Shown here: one piece after another, positions 45,313 to 60,140 of the stretch | Layout of the letters: each line of letters opens with the position of its first letter | Position numbering within the stretch: position 1 is the first letter of the stretch | Assembly (NCBI GenBank): GCA_000349905.1 | Contig: KB722736.1 | Coordinates: 186,001 to 250,000, forward strand | Length of the DNA stretch: 64,000 nucleotides | Direction: 5' to 3' | Source of the DNA: Volvariella volvacea V23 | Lineage: Eukaryota > Basidiomycota > Agaricomycetes > Agaricales > Pluteaceae | The notes under the pieces: generated by a model | Told to the model about the DNA's origin: nothing | The model's input: the letters and a program-made list of their open reading frames with translations, nothing else | The model's database searches: none | Program-made: the position numbers and the translations under genes

Positions 45313-46282
45313 GTAAGCCCTGGACACTCCATCTATCTTCTGGGCTTAGAACTCGCAAGGATATCGCAGGTATTCAGCGATTCAGTTGGCATCACGGCGT
45401 GTACTTCGATTTTCAAAGATATTCAAGGCGCAGAATGAATAGTGCCAGCACCCGGTGTTCCTTAATCAAAGATCTCAAATTTCAATGATAGAAGCTATTT
45501 TCATCGGCCAAATTTGAAGAAATCTCGCTTATAAAGCATCCGAGGGCGTTGCCATCCACGCATATCATGTCGGCCTCAGGCTTGGATTTTGGTAGTGATG
45601 AGGGTGTAGCTCACCGAGCGATCTGGGCGTTGTGTAAACCACGTGACGCGTGGGACCTACCTCCGCTTAACACCTTGACCCCGAGTCCCTACTGATGTTG
45701 CCATTACACCTTCAGTTATTATAAGACACGCGCTTCACTCCGATTACGCATTTGAAGGCCTCGATTTGATCTAGGAGACCTGTTCTGAAGAAGAGGGGCC
45801 TATCTAGCGGTGAATTGTCGGTACTAGATAGCGGCCACGGTAGCAATGTGGAGGGGGACAGCGTTCCTGGGGTGTTCGACGGTCAATACTGAAAATTATC
45901 AGAGATTGATCGCGAAAGGAACTTAAATTAAAGCAAAGCTGAATGTGGAGATGGGAGGAGGGCATAAGGAATGACCCTTCGCGCCTTAGCATGGCTGTCT
46001 GTGGGTACTTCCACCCACGAAGTCAATTCGAGACTGGCCGTGCATATGGCGCACAACTCCGACTGACACCTGGTTGTATGCTGCAAAGAGGCCCAATGCA
46101 ATGTGTTGGCAGCGAGGAGCCGCCTTGGAATAGATAGAAATGATGGGACGGATCACAGTGAGGCCCAGAAACATTGCATTCTCAACACATAGAACGAATG
46201 TTCTCCGCTGCATTATCTAGCCGCTCCAGCCAATCTCGTCCTTTATTCAGGCAGCAATTTGACGATGAAGATCTGACATATC

Positions 46283-46328
46283 ACTCAACCCTGACGCTCG
46301 CAGTCCTGAAATGGCAACTTCTCCGTGG
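46283..46328 (+). promoter_or_regulatory. conserved upstream block of copy 10
   Basis: ACTCAACCCTGACGCTCGCAG and GAAATGGCAACTTCTCCGTG match the block of copies 9 and 11, about 308 bp before the ATG. Confidence 0.6.
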
Positions 46329-46530
46329 GCTGTGGAGTTACACCGACTACTCGGAATCCAGATCACGAGCCAATTTCAAAGCAGCAAGTGCGTTCAACTG
46401 ATGGGCTGAGAGCCCTTCAGATCATTAGGGTCACTCTCACTTGCTAATTACATTGCACCATAGCAGATTCGCGCGTCGTGCCGGTGTCCGAGTCCCGGCT
46501 CTAGGCGCTCCACCAGCAGATGCAACGACC

Positions 46531-46538
46531 TATTTAAG
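46531..46538 (+). promoter_or_regulatory. TATA-like box of copy 10
   Basis: TATTTAAG, about 98 bp before the ATG at 46636. Confidence 0.6.
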
Positions 46539-46635
46539 TGCGTCCATGCTGGGTTGATCTTTCCAGCGTTCCCAGTCTCTCCTCCCATTTTCAAGCTTAT
46601 CATACGTGCCACAGAGGGTTGCTACTCGACAGATT

Positions 46636-48313
46636 ATGGACCAGAATAGCGTTAACTTGACGTCAGTACAATTGCATCATTCCAACCTGCTGGGTCATGC
46701 TGATCGCTCTCTCGTCTCATCATTGGCAGTGCAGGTGCTTTGGTTCGTATTCCATCAAGGTACATATCTGTTGTCGTTATCCTAACAAAACATGGTTTGG
46801 TGATCTCATATAGTTGTTGGGGGCTACATTTAGCTGGTGCCTCTATGGATGCTTGGTCATGCAATTTTGTAAGCCCCTCAATGGCGTTAACCCGTACAGC
46901 TCCTTGTGCTAATGCGAAACTCTTCCCCAAGATGTTTATTACACTACTCCTAGTGCGCATAGTATGCGACCCAAAGACCCTACATGGCTATCATGCATAG
47001 GTATATCCTTGCCAGTGGGGTTGAATATACGACCTGCTTTAGTCAGGTCACTAACTCGCTGAAATATAACAGTCAGTATGCTGTGCATAGTCGAAAGTGG
47101 TTATATTCTCGTCATGACTCATAGCGTATGGGTGCGTGTCGTCGAAGGCTGGCACACAGTCAACACGCTGCGGTATGGCCCTAGGCCTTGGACTTCTTCC
47201 ATAGGTCCTACATTCATAGGCTTAGGTATGCTGACAGCTATGCGCATGGGTTGATCCTTTTGGTCTAATAGCCTAATGCTTGGATGCCCACTACTCTGAT
47301 TGCGCACGTGAACTTGAAGCAACAAGTATCGTTCAGATGTTCCTTGCATGGTAAGTATTCTATTTATGATATTGATGATCGGAGATGGTTGAGATGACAT
47401 CTTAGGAGAATATGGAGTTTTTCCCGAATGTCTAGGAAGGGCGGCATTGTTGCCACAGTAATCATACTGGTGGGTGGTATAAATGGTGTACATGTGGGCC
47501 GCAACCAATTTATCCCTTGGGTCATGGCCCTGGTTCATTCACCAGTTTGCGATAACTGAAGTGATCATGTGTCTCTTTATTATGGTCAAGGTATTAAGTG
47601 CCCTTCTCACTCACTGAAATCTACCTCCTGCTCACATTGAACTTAATCTTGCTATGATCAAGTCTTTCCAGGGTGATCAAGGTCGAATAAAGTTGACTGA
47701 GAATGTTGATGTAGCTGTGGTAGTTGTCACTTTGATGTTCTCTCATTGAAGCACTATTAATGCCGGAGAGCAGTTATATTTTGCACTTACCTTAGTCTGT
47801 GATACAATTATCACAGTAACCATGACCATCCTCGTGTGTTGACCTTTCCCAATTTCCCCCAGCATATTCTCAGCTTACCACCAGCAATAATCACAGCTTA
47901 GACGTGCTAAAGATGTGGCCATGGGTGCCCTCAACAGCAGAATAAACGGTCTCATTATCAAGAGCTTTGAAACTGGTGCTGTGATTACTATGGGTGCACT
48001 GGTGTCATTGCTCCTCTTTGTATGTAGCCCACATACACGGCTATCCACAGTTGTGTGAGTTTACTTTCCTCTCGGATCGGCGAATGATTCATCGATAAAT
48101 GATTTACATCTTCTCCCCAGGACGACCTTAGTTAGCAAACTGTAAGTCCTTGGCTATCTGCAACTTGATGCTCAGTACTCATCTTAATTAAAACGTCTTG
48201 GGTTTATGCAATGGCGATGTAGGTACACAATGACGTTGTTAGCGTCGCTCAATGGCCGAAGGCCCGTGACTGGTGGGGCAGTGAAAGTGAACAATTTGGT
48301 CGTCCCCACCTGA
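46636..48313 (+). CDS. DUF6534-type multi-pass membrane protein, copy 10
   Basis: Complete 13-exon model. It starts MDQNSVNL at 46636, then AGAL, LLGATFSWCLYGCLVMQF, exon 4 with YVYYTTPSAHSMRPKDPTW and exon 5 with MLCIVESGYILVMTHSVW and RPWTSSIGPTFIGL. ATSIVQMFLA, RIWSFSRMSRKGG, FAITEVIMCLFIMVK, FQGDQGRIKLTENVD and the helix exon CDTIITVTMTIL follow. Exon 11 starts LRRAKDVAMGALNSR, where every other copy has LWRA, so the near-invariant Trp is replaced by Arg. Exon 12 ends LVSKL, and YTMTLLASLNGRRP is followed by a 20-residue tail, stopping at 48311-48313. All phases are consistent; otherwise intact. It is more diverged from copies 9 and 11 than they are from each other. Function unknown. Confidence 0.8.
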
Positions 48314-48889
48314 CGATGAAATCATGTTCTTTGCTATATACAGCCTCCATATGCACGCACCGTTCAAATTGTCTTCGTGTACACTAGCTTAAATTAACGA
48401 ATCGGTGGGCTGTTCGATTAGCCGTGGCTTCGTGGGCTTATTAGAGTGGTCCTGATAATATTTGACAACCTACATGAATGCAAACCCATCACTTCGAGGC
48501 ACAATGTAAGGCATAGAATCCAAATATTCCTTGTTCAATCTGACCTGACTCCCTCATTGAACACCTGGCTAGAGGTTCGTGTGGTCAAATTGTCAAAAAT
48601 CTCGGTCATCTTGTTTCGGTATTACCAATAGACGAATGTATGGAGGCGGCGAGTAAGATCCTCGATAACCCTGCCTATACCGGTCCTTCATTCTATCTCG
48701 TTGAGACCGGAAGGATGCAAACGGCCAGAAAAATACATCCAATGTCAGGCAGGGTCTCCTTGAGCCGTATTCTAGATTCTGGAAGTGCCCGCGTATTTTT
48801 ACTATTCCCCCCCCCCCAATGTTTGCTAAACACTTCTACTGATTTCCTTGTATGATTCCGAGCTCTCGCAAGCTGAGCATGCACTGACA

Positions 48890-48947
48890 GTCATCTGCAT
48901 TCATTCAACCCCTATGCTCGCAGCACCTGAAATGGTAACTTCGCCGT
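48890..48947 (+). promoter_or_regulatory. conserved upstream block of copy 11
   Basis: TCATCTGCATTCATTCAACC, ATGCTCGCAG and GAAATGGTAACTTCGCCGTG repeat the block of copy 9 with few changes, about 266 bp before the ATG. Confidence 0.6.
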
Positions 48948-49105
48948 GCAGAGCGCTACCCGACTTGCGATCAGAGTAGTGATCTAGCTCTATTTTAGGG
49001 CCCTGTCTTTGTTACCTGCGTGCTGCTTTGCCGAATTGTGCCTGTACCCCAGCCCTAGCCCCTGCTATGCAATCGCAAGTACGCACTAGCATAACGACCT
49101 CTTGA

Positions 49106-49114
49106 TATTTAAAT
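49106..49114 (+). promoter_or_regulatory. TATA-like box of copy 11
   Basis: TATTTAAAT followed by GAAGGCGCT, identical to copy 9, about 99 bp before the ATG. Confidence 0.65.
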
Positions 49115-49212
49115 GAAGGCGCTAGGTGAAGCCATGGGCAGTTTTCTCTTTGCTTTCTTCCCCCCATCTATCTTTTGCCGGTTCCATACAGAGCGTCATT
49201 ACTACCTGGGCT

Positions 49213-50967
49213 ATGGAACAGAAGAAAGTTGGCTTGATGTCAGTATTGCTATGCCTTGACTCATTCTGGCATATGCTGAAGGCTCGTCTCGTCTCGTCTC
49301 GTCTCCTTGCTCGCAGTGCAACCGCCTTGGTTCGTGGGTTTTTCCCCTCCCATCCGAGAGATATCTACCGCTCCGCAAGATCGTAGCTGAACCATTTCAC
49401 ACAGTTGTTGGGGACTACCCTCAGCTGGGGTCTCTACGGGTGCTTGGTGGTTCAGCTTTGTAAGTATCAGAGCAATAATAACGGTGATGAGCTTTCTTTG
49501 CTAACTTATAGTCTCCATGGTCCCTTTTGAGATATTTACTACACCGCCCCTGCCACTTCTGCTAGTAGTGCACAACACAAAGACCCTAAGTGGCTCCTCT
49601 GCATAGGTGCGCCCATAACCTGAGTATGCATTTAGACATCGGTTACCTGTGCTTATGTGCAAGGCAGTTGGCATCCTGGGCATGTTCGAAAGCGGCTTTA
49701 CGCTGTTAATGACCCACAGCACTTGGATGCACATTGTAGATCAGCATGCGGCTGCCGTTATACAATATCCTAATGGACCATGGACCACCGCTGTGTGTCC
49801 CGTTATCACGGGTTTAGGTGTGTTGGTGGTCTCTTGCGATGATCTCGTGCCGTGGCTTAGATGTTTTGATGGCCCCATACGGACCTTGAAAGTGGTGAGC
49901 ATCGTTCAGCTACTGCTTGCCAGGTAGGTGTTCTTGTCGAGCTTTAGAGGTGCACTGATTGTGACCACACCGACAGAAGGATATGGAATCTTTCCAAAAT
50001 GTCATGGAACTCATGGAAGCGTCGCATTACTGTCCTGGCAATCGCGATGGTAAGCAATACAAGTCCCGTCGGAGATATATTTCACAGCCGCTAAGTCGTT
50101 CACTAGCTTTCTTTGACAGAAGGAGTCCTGTGCCTTACTGCATCATCTGAGGTTCTGAGTTGTTCCTCCGAGTCCCTGAGCTTTGGTCTCTTACTCATAT
50201 CGACTCTTACCACAATAAAGTTTCTCCAAGGTTCTAAAGACCCACGTAGACTTGCTCAAGGCTTGCATGACCCACGTAGACTTGCTCAAGGCTTGCATGA
50301 CCCACGTAGACTTGCTCAAGGCTTGCATGCAAATTTGGTATCGTCACTTACGTCCCCTTACATACGAGTATGTCACTGACCACCGAGGAGTAGGCATACC
50401 TCGTGCTTGGGTTGGTCTGCGATAGCATTATCACATTCATCACGATTACCCTGGTGGGTCAACACCTCCGACTTGTCATTCCATCCTGTTTCAGCATGTG
50501 CTCACCTGTGTATTGCTGCTACTAATCACAGCTTTGGCGGGCCAAATGGACGATTACTGATACCCTTAAATGCCTTGTGAACGAAATCATCTTGAGAAGC
50601 TTTGAAGCAGGCGTTGTGATCACCCTAGCTGCTTTGGCAGTGTTTTATCTCTTTCTAACACGCCCTGCCAATCAGCAAGCTATGATTCTGTGGGTTACAT
50701 TCTCTCCCTCAGGTTGAGAGTTATTTTCTCTGATCAGGACCTTTGCTTGTTTCTCTATTAGAATGTTCTCGATGACAAGACTGTAGGTGCTTGGTTGATT
50801 CTACTTGGCATTCCATGCTAACCCCGACCGTTATATTTTTGGTTCGGAACCGGTACACAATTCTCTGCTTTAGGTATACGATGACTTTGCTAGCTTCACT
50901 CAATGGCCGAAAAGAGCTACCTACTATTGGGACTGATCATGAGCACACTTCGACCGTTGGTGCTTGA
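49213..50967 (+). CDS. DUF6534-type multi-pass membrane protein, copy 11, with an in-frame triplicated segment
   Basis: Complete 13-exon model. It starts MEQKKVGL at 49213, then ATAL, LLGTTLSWGLYGCLVVQL, exon 4 ending DPKWLLCI and exon 5 with GILGMFESGFTLLMTHSTW and GPWTTAVCPVITGL. VVSIVQLLLA, RRIWNLSKMSWNSWKRR and LSLTEGVLCLTASSE follow. Exon 9 (50227-50337) encodes FLQGSK followed by three copies of DPRRLAQGLH. The helix exon CDSIITFITITL, the LWRAKWTITDTLK exon, exon 12 MFSMTRL and LYTMTLLASLNGRKE follow, with a 20-residue tail stopping at 50965-50967. Other copies have only one such decapeptide, so exon 9 is 60 nt longer in frame. Promoter and exon sequence are closest to copy 9. Function unknown. 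Confidence 0.82.
50239..50328 (+). repeat. 30-bp x 3 coding minisatellite inside exon 9 of copy 11
   Basis: Three identical 30-bp units starting GACCCACGTAGACTTGCTC at 50239, 50269 and 50299. Each encodes ten residues in frame. Relatives carry one unit at this place. Confidence 0.97.
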
Positions 50968-51172
50968 TATATGGAGGAGTCAGCGCATCATGAGTATGTG
51001 TGTGTGCGTTATGTAGTTGCGACCAGAAATAGCGATCCTACATTGTTTATTAGCCAAAAATGCAATGATCTGTGAACTTGAATGATTGAGTACACTACGT
51101 GCTAGTGAGGCTTCCATGGGATATCGGCTAGACACGCCCTTCGGCGCCTAGGCCAGTGCGGGCGGGAAATCT

Positions 51173-52003
51173 GTTATTTCAACCTGAGATAGGCAGCACG
51201 ACGCATTAGGCCTACGAGGCGTGCTTAGCTTCCCGTGCTTCGCAGTAGAGCAATCTGGGCTCCAGTTTATCAAGTACTTGCAGAAGGGCGGACCCATTGT
51301 TCGATCCTTTGGAACTTGTTCAAGCATACCTACAGAGGCCAGTCGCCTGTGTACACAGGAAGGGTCTGTAAAGTTGACTCATTTTCAGGATAATGCTATC
51401 GTAAAAACGCCGCGAGAGGGAGCACGTAAACAAACTGGACAAGAGAGGGAAATTTATAAAGAACGAGATAGTGTGCCGGCATAGTCCGAGAGGTGCAGCT
51501 TGAGCGGTGTCATTAACTAGACGAGGGTGCGAGTTCCTAAGGTTGCACTGACCGACTGCGTGGGTTGAGCGCTTTCGCTTTGGGATCCATAAGATGTAAC
51601 TTATCCGCTGTATCAGATGTCTTGATGGACTTCCACAATGCTAAAACTGATAGGTGGGGCGAGTGGACTGGACGGGGAGGTGGGGCGAGAGCAATGGGAT
51701 GAGGAAGGATGACGGACGTGATCATCCAATTGGGTAATTTGAGGCCCTACCACCCAAACAGTGTCTATCATCCCACCATACCCGTGGATCGTAAGGCTGA
51801 CGAACGGCTGTGGTAGGTTTGTCCATGTCTGATTCAGAGAGTGTGTGCAACTTCGAGAAGTAACAGCCTAACGTGGAGTTCTGATTCGCCTGGTACGCAT
51901 GACAGATGCACTCTCGTTGAATATGACCTGGTTCGTTAATTCCATGGCCCATTCTTGAAGGGCTTGTCCTACTTGGGACAGATGCAGCTCCTTTGCTTTG
52001 GGA
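51173..52003 (-). repeat. repeat segment Y, copy 2 (inverted relative to 37 kb)
   Basis: The reverse complement of the segment at 37215-38165, diverged and about 120 bp shorter. Matching landmarks include TAGGCCTACGAGGCGTGCTTAG near 51207-51228, GACGAGGGTGCGAGTTCC near 51520 and CCTACTTGGGACAGATGCAG near 51967. Confidence 0.75.
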
Positions 52004-52004
52004 G

Positions 52005-52170
52005 GCTATACGTCCGCGGATCATGAGTTAGTGGAAAGTGCGGTACACTCTACCCAGCCACTAGTGGGGGGTCAGGACATTTTCATACGGCATGGGCGGC
52101 ATATGTGGACCCGTGACGAGTAGTCGGCTTGAGGTATGCGGCCTTTGACGTACTTCTTCAGCTCAACATA
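52005..52170 (+). repeat. repeat segment X, copy 2
   Basis: Direct match to 37055-37210. It ends at the first base of the orphan pore-former-like 3' fragment. Relative to the 37-kb locus, X keeps its orientation while Y is inverted. Confidence 0.75.
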
Positions 52171-52172
52171 GG

Positions 52173-52343
52173 TTGTGGGAGGATATTAAGTTGGCTGTTG
52201 AGGATGCTAAGAGGATTGGACAAGCGTGGCCATCGGTTCAGGAGAAAACTCAGGTGTGGATGGGCGTTATCAACGAGCAGGGTATTGATACCACAACTTT
52301 TTCCCTGGTTGCTCCTGCCCCAACTGAGAAATCCGACGCGTAA
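52173..52343 (+). pseudogene. 3' fragment of a paralogue of the pore-former-like gene
   Basis: 56 codons plus TAA, aligning with the last residues of the protein encoded at 29301-33764. It begins at the tract LWEDIK and shares AKRIGQAW, TQVW, INEQGIDTTTF and the terminal stop, with a few substitutions. There is no start and no upstream exons; the sequence before 52173 is repeat segment X. It is a broken piece, not a gene. Confidence 0.9.
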
Positions 52344-52546
52344 AGCCCGCTCGTAGATAGCATATATTTTAGTTCCTCTGTATCTCGTCATTTCTAGGCA
52401 ATATAGTCTTGTTTCGAGCATAAAAACTTCCGTTCGTCATCTACCAGGATGAAGAAACACGTTTGTCGAAAAGTTCCTAAATACTACGTATATTCCTTAT
52501 CATATTTCTCAACCCAATTAGAATCCCATAACATTGATAGCATTGT

Positions 52547-55199
52547 TCATCTCCAGGACGATGAAATGGACTGCGTTCCGGACGCAGAGGTGGTAGCTTG
52601 GCGATTAGGGTCCGACTCCCAGACAATCTATATGTGCTTGTCAGCAGAGCTAAAACACGAAACAAGACATAGAGCACTGACACTACCGTCAGGTTTCTTC
52701 CTGATAAACTTGTATTGGAAAGTAGTATTGGGAGGCAACGGCACCGTCACGGTCCAAACTGGATACGAGGCAGACGACAAGGCAAGCTAATTGACGGTGT
52801 TAGCAGCTCCAGTACAGTAGCCAACGAAGGGACATACAGCAGAGGCGGGGTTCCAGTTAGCTAATTGTGAGATACTTCCGACGAGGAAGATATTCTGACG
52901 ATGAACACAATGATAAGCGGTATTCCCTTAGGAATGCAGATAAGGACACGGACCTCTCCCCAAACTGTTTCAGCATTGACGGAGAAGGTGACAGAAACGG
53001 TCCCAGGATCGGTTGGTGGATCTGGGTTACTTCCTCCACTACCCAGAGCACCAGTGTGGATTGCAACTGCACTGCGTGCCGCTACCGTCACTGTAAACGA
53101 CCCACCCGAAACAGTCACACTACAGACAGCTTGAGTGCGTGGTGCTTAAAACTCATGGAACCATCGTACCTTCCGCCGCTGCAAGACCCAGACGAAGCAA
53201 CACCCGTGATGACGTCACAATAACTCCCATCAGGCAAAGAAGTAGAGAACGTCGCGGTCCACGGTGAATCCACATTATTTATGGCGACGTATCCAGCAGA
53301 ACCTTCGGTGATATTCAATCAGCACGAGCATATGGGAGCAACCTTGGAAAGAAGCACGAACCACGCCCGAAAGCAATCCTTTGCGATTCTGAGGACACCC
53401 AGTTGGTGATGCCGGCTGTTCCGACATTGTTCCTGAAGCCGACCATACCGCTGATGGCGATGTAACGGTGTTGGCATAGCCAGCCATTGCTACCTCCCGT
53501 GGCGGAACAAGTTCCATACCCTGTTGAGCTGCATGAAACCAATGAGGCGTATATATTGAGTTTTATGGCATTACCGTTGTTTGGGGACCCGGCAGCATCA
53601 TCCGAGAAGGAGTAGCTTGAAAGAACGGTGGGCGTCCCATACGGATGAGCAAGTGAAAATATGTGCGCGGTGATATAGGTGTTCGAAGGTGAATTGTACC
53701 TCAAGGACGATCCACCCTGTCGTTATTCCAGTTCATACGTTGAGTTACATCGGGGGATTTATTACGGTATACGCACGCGTTCGGTGTCATGATTTGCCAC
53801 AAAAACGTTGGCCTGTCCACTGGCAATCCACCCTTCAATTCGATCAATTCATGGTGCGCTGATATAAAATGTAAATGAGTTGGCCTACCTCGATTGTCGA
53901 GATTTTGAAGATTGGAGATTCCCCCTCCCTGGAAGGCGTCTCTAAGTGTGGTCGTATAACGGAACCTACCGATGAATATCAATTTAATATATATATTCTA
54001 TAGCACACTCGCGATCTTACTCTTGGACGTCCCCTGTTTTTCCAACATTGTATGAGTCTGTGCAATGGGAGTAAGCAAAGTCCTATACGTACCATTTCCA
54101 ACATATTCGGAGGGCACAATCGGTTCACCAGCCCCAAAAATAACTTCCTGAGTGATGTACGTAGACCTTGAAAGACGACTGAGGATGTTGGCGATATCAC
54201 CTGCAGCAATATCTAAACACGTGGGGGCCAAGTCAGAGGAAATCACGATTAGTGTGAATGAGAAAGGTTGTACGTTTTGCTGCATCCAACCTGAACCCAT
54301 CTGCGCCCAGGGACAGGAGGTCGTTGCCATACTGCGCTAATCGTGACCGAACGTATTCAGTTCCCGTTGCAAGACTGATGCAAGGGTCAGTAGCTCGTTT
54401 ACCCTTCTAATTAGAGCTGTATACGCACTCAGCAAGGTTCACAAGTTCACAGGTTTGAACTTGAGTCCGGTCCCCGTAGTTGGCGATGTCATCCCCCGGT
54501 GTGAGTCCACAGTGATGGAAATCCTATTAGATCATTAGAAACCTGATTGAAATGCGCATTCAATAGCTGACTTGAGTTTGGTAGATCCCGGGATAGTTGT
54601 AGTGCGTGAAGGAGCTTCCAGCGGTTCCAGTACCACTCTCCACTCCAGCCATGTGATTCCAGATTGTGTCTGAAATATCCCCATCAGAAAACCCATGGCA
54701 CCGTACCTTTAATTACTTACCCACGATAACGCCGACTCCAGCACTATGACAGGTGTTAATCATACTGACATTTTTCGACCCAATCAGCGCGTGGAGAAAA
54801 AGGGCAGGAACATTTCCCTCACTTGGCGAATTGATTGCGATTACCCCGCTTTGAAGTTAAAATGTACGAAACGGGCTGGTAGTCCGTCCACCACTGGGAG
54901 CCTGTAATGTGCTCTTGAGGCGGGCTAACTGGGTATCCGTCGACATCACCCGGGTCAGCGCGCAAAAACGATGGGCGGTGATGACGGCATTTACCTTGTA
55001 CATAGCCATAGCCAGCGGGGCCAATGAAATTGGTGCATTCAGCGGCAATGCTATCCCAATTCCACTCGAACATCTGGATGATGACCTTCTTCGATCCACT
55101 TGGACTGCGAGCAAACTCTTTGTTTGTTGCATTCCATGGAGACGGAAGGGCGAATGCAAGCGGTAGGAGGGATAGAAAAGCGCTTAGGGCTTTCTTCAT
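52547..55199 (-). CDS. secreted alpha-amylase (GH13) with C-terminal CBM20 starch-binding domain
   Basis: Hydrolyses internal alpha-1,4 links of starch outside the cell. Seventeen exons splice in one open frame to 585 residues: 55199-54995, 54928-54823, 54764-54721, 54669-54572, 54523-54429, 54374-54274, 54212-54093, 54033-54021, 53965-53889, 53832-53777, 53716-53575, 53520-53362, 53302-53170, 53119-52954, 52894-52838, 52786-52682 and 52627-52547. The start [17 protein letters not shown] is a signal peptide. The GH13 domain, like the animal-type amylases, has [21 protein letters not shown], the Ca-site IWNHMAG, the nucleophile in GFRLDAAKH (about 214), the acid/base Glu in GAGEP (about 248) and NHDTER (about 304). 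After a Gly/Pro linker the CBM20 begins near 485 ([16 protein letters not shown], with Trp sites NWNP and IVWESDPNR). No lesion found. Confidence 0.9.
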
Positions 55200-56930
<1,731 letters not shown>

Positions 56931-57480
56931 GTGGAGGGAAGACGCTTTTAAGAATGTCAAATTATGTATCATACTATCTGAGGATGGGGGGCAGAGTTGT
57001 AAACGAGTACATTCTCAATTGTCTCTGTGCGGAGGTATATCGACAATAAGGAGGTTAATGAGTAATGAATTAATGAAGGCCGAAAGAAACATGGAGTAAT
57101 AAAGGGGAAGTAGGGTAAATGCTCACCACTTCGTTCGCACACCGTCGTGAAAAGGCCGCGCTGGCTCATATGCTCAGTAAGTCAAGAGGGGTTAGAAAAT
57201 GAGATGGGGTTGAATTGTCGGAGGGACAGAAGGAACAACCACAACAACCACACCTCTCGAGAGCTATTGAAAAACCGCCAGGGAGCTGTTTACTATCCCA
57301 AAATTGGATATCGAGATAGATAGGTGTCACTGGAAGATGATTCTCTCGTTTACAACACTGATGGATATTACACTGTCACATAAATTATAACATGAAGATC
57401 ATGTCTTCATTATGCGAGTAGATCAGGCGTTTTAGCCAGCTGGACATTTTCCCCAATGGGCCTAGGATGTGGGCCAGCCG
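56931..57480. other. 3'-3' intergenic spacer
   Basis: It lies between the convergent PEBP and Chk1 genes. AT-rich in part; nothing recognised. Confidence 0.55.
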
Positions 57481-59752
<2,272 letters not shown>

Positions 59753-60140
59753 CCTGATTAGCGGGCGCAATAGACGTGAAGGTAAGTTTCAAGGGCGGCT
59801 TGAGTCGGTGAAGGCAGCCTTTATCGCGACCGAGCTGCCCTTTGGGTGGAAGCCACAACGCTTTCATTAAGAGAGCCGACGTGAGACGCGTTACAATCAC
59901 GTGATGTATTTGGTCACGTGCTATATGGTACCACTCATCCTCAAAGTTCAGAGACTTTCAAACGACGAGGCATTAGCAAATTCATCAACGTGGAAAGCAG
60001 CTTCAGATTGGTGCTATAAAAACCATAAAGTAGTTAATTGAGACCACGAGCCCCATTCTCTCTGCTCAAGCCTTGTACCAGATGTTCTTACATTCGTTCA
60101 ATATTGTGCATGACCCGAACCAAACTTACAGACACTGCGC
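59753..60140. other. intergenic, promoter of chk1
   Basis: 388 bp between two minus-strand genes. TCACGTGATG and GGTCACGTGC words at about 59897-59919 form two CACGTG (E-box-like) sites, which could bind bHLH factors. Confidence 0.5.
59899..59920. promoter_or_regulatory. paired CACGTG sites upstream of chk1
   Basis: Two CACGTG palindromes (in ATCACGTGAT and GTCACGTGCT) about 16 bp apart, some 150 bp before the chk1 ATG. This core is the classical bHLH (Cbf1/Pho4-type) site; function here is inferred only. Confidence 0.4.

Larger units (their letters stand above)
44907..46635. other. intergenic with a DUF6534-type exon relic and the promoter of copy 10
   Basis: It holds the relic at about 45292-45312, the upstream block of copy 10 (46283-46328) and its TATA-like box (46531-46538). 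Otherwise unrecognised. Confidence 0.5.
48314..49212. other. intergenic, promoter of copy 11
   Basis: It holds the conserved block (48890-48947) and TATA-like box (49106-49114). The frames at 48446-48855 are unrecognised. A C-run lies near 48808. Confidence 0.5.
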
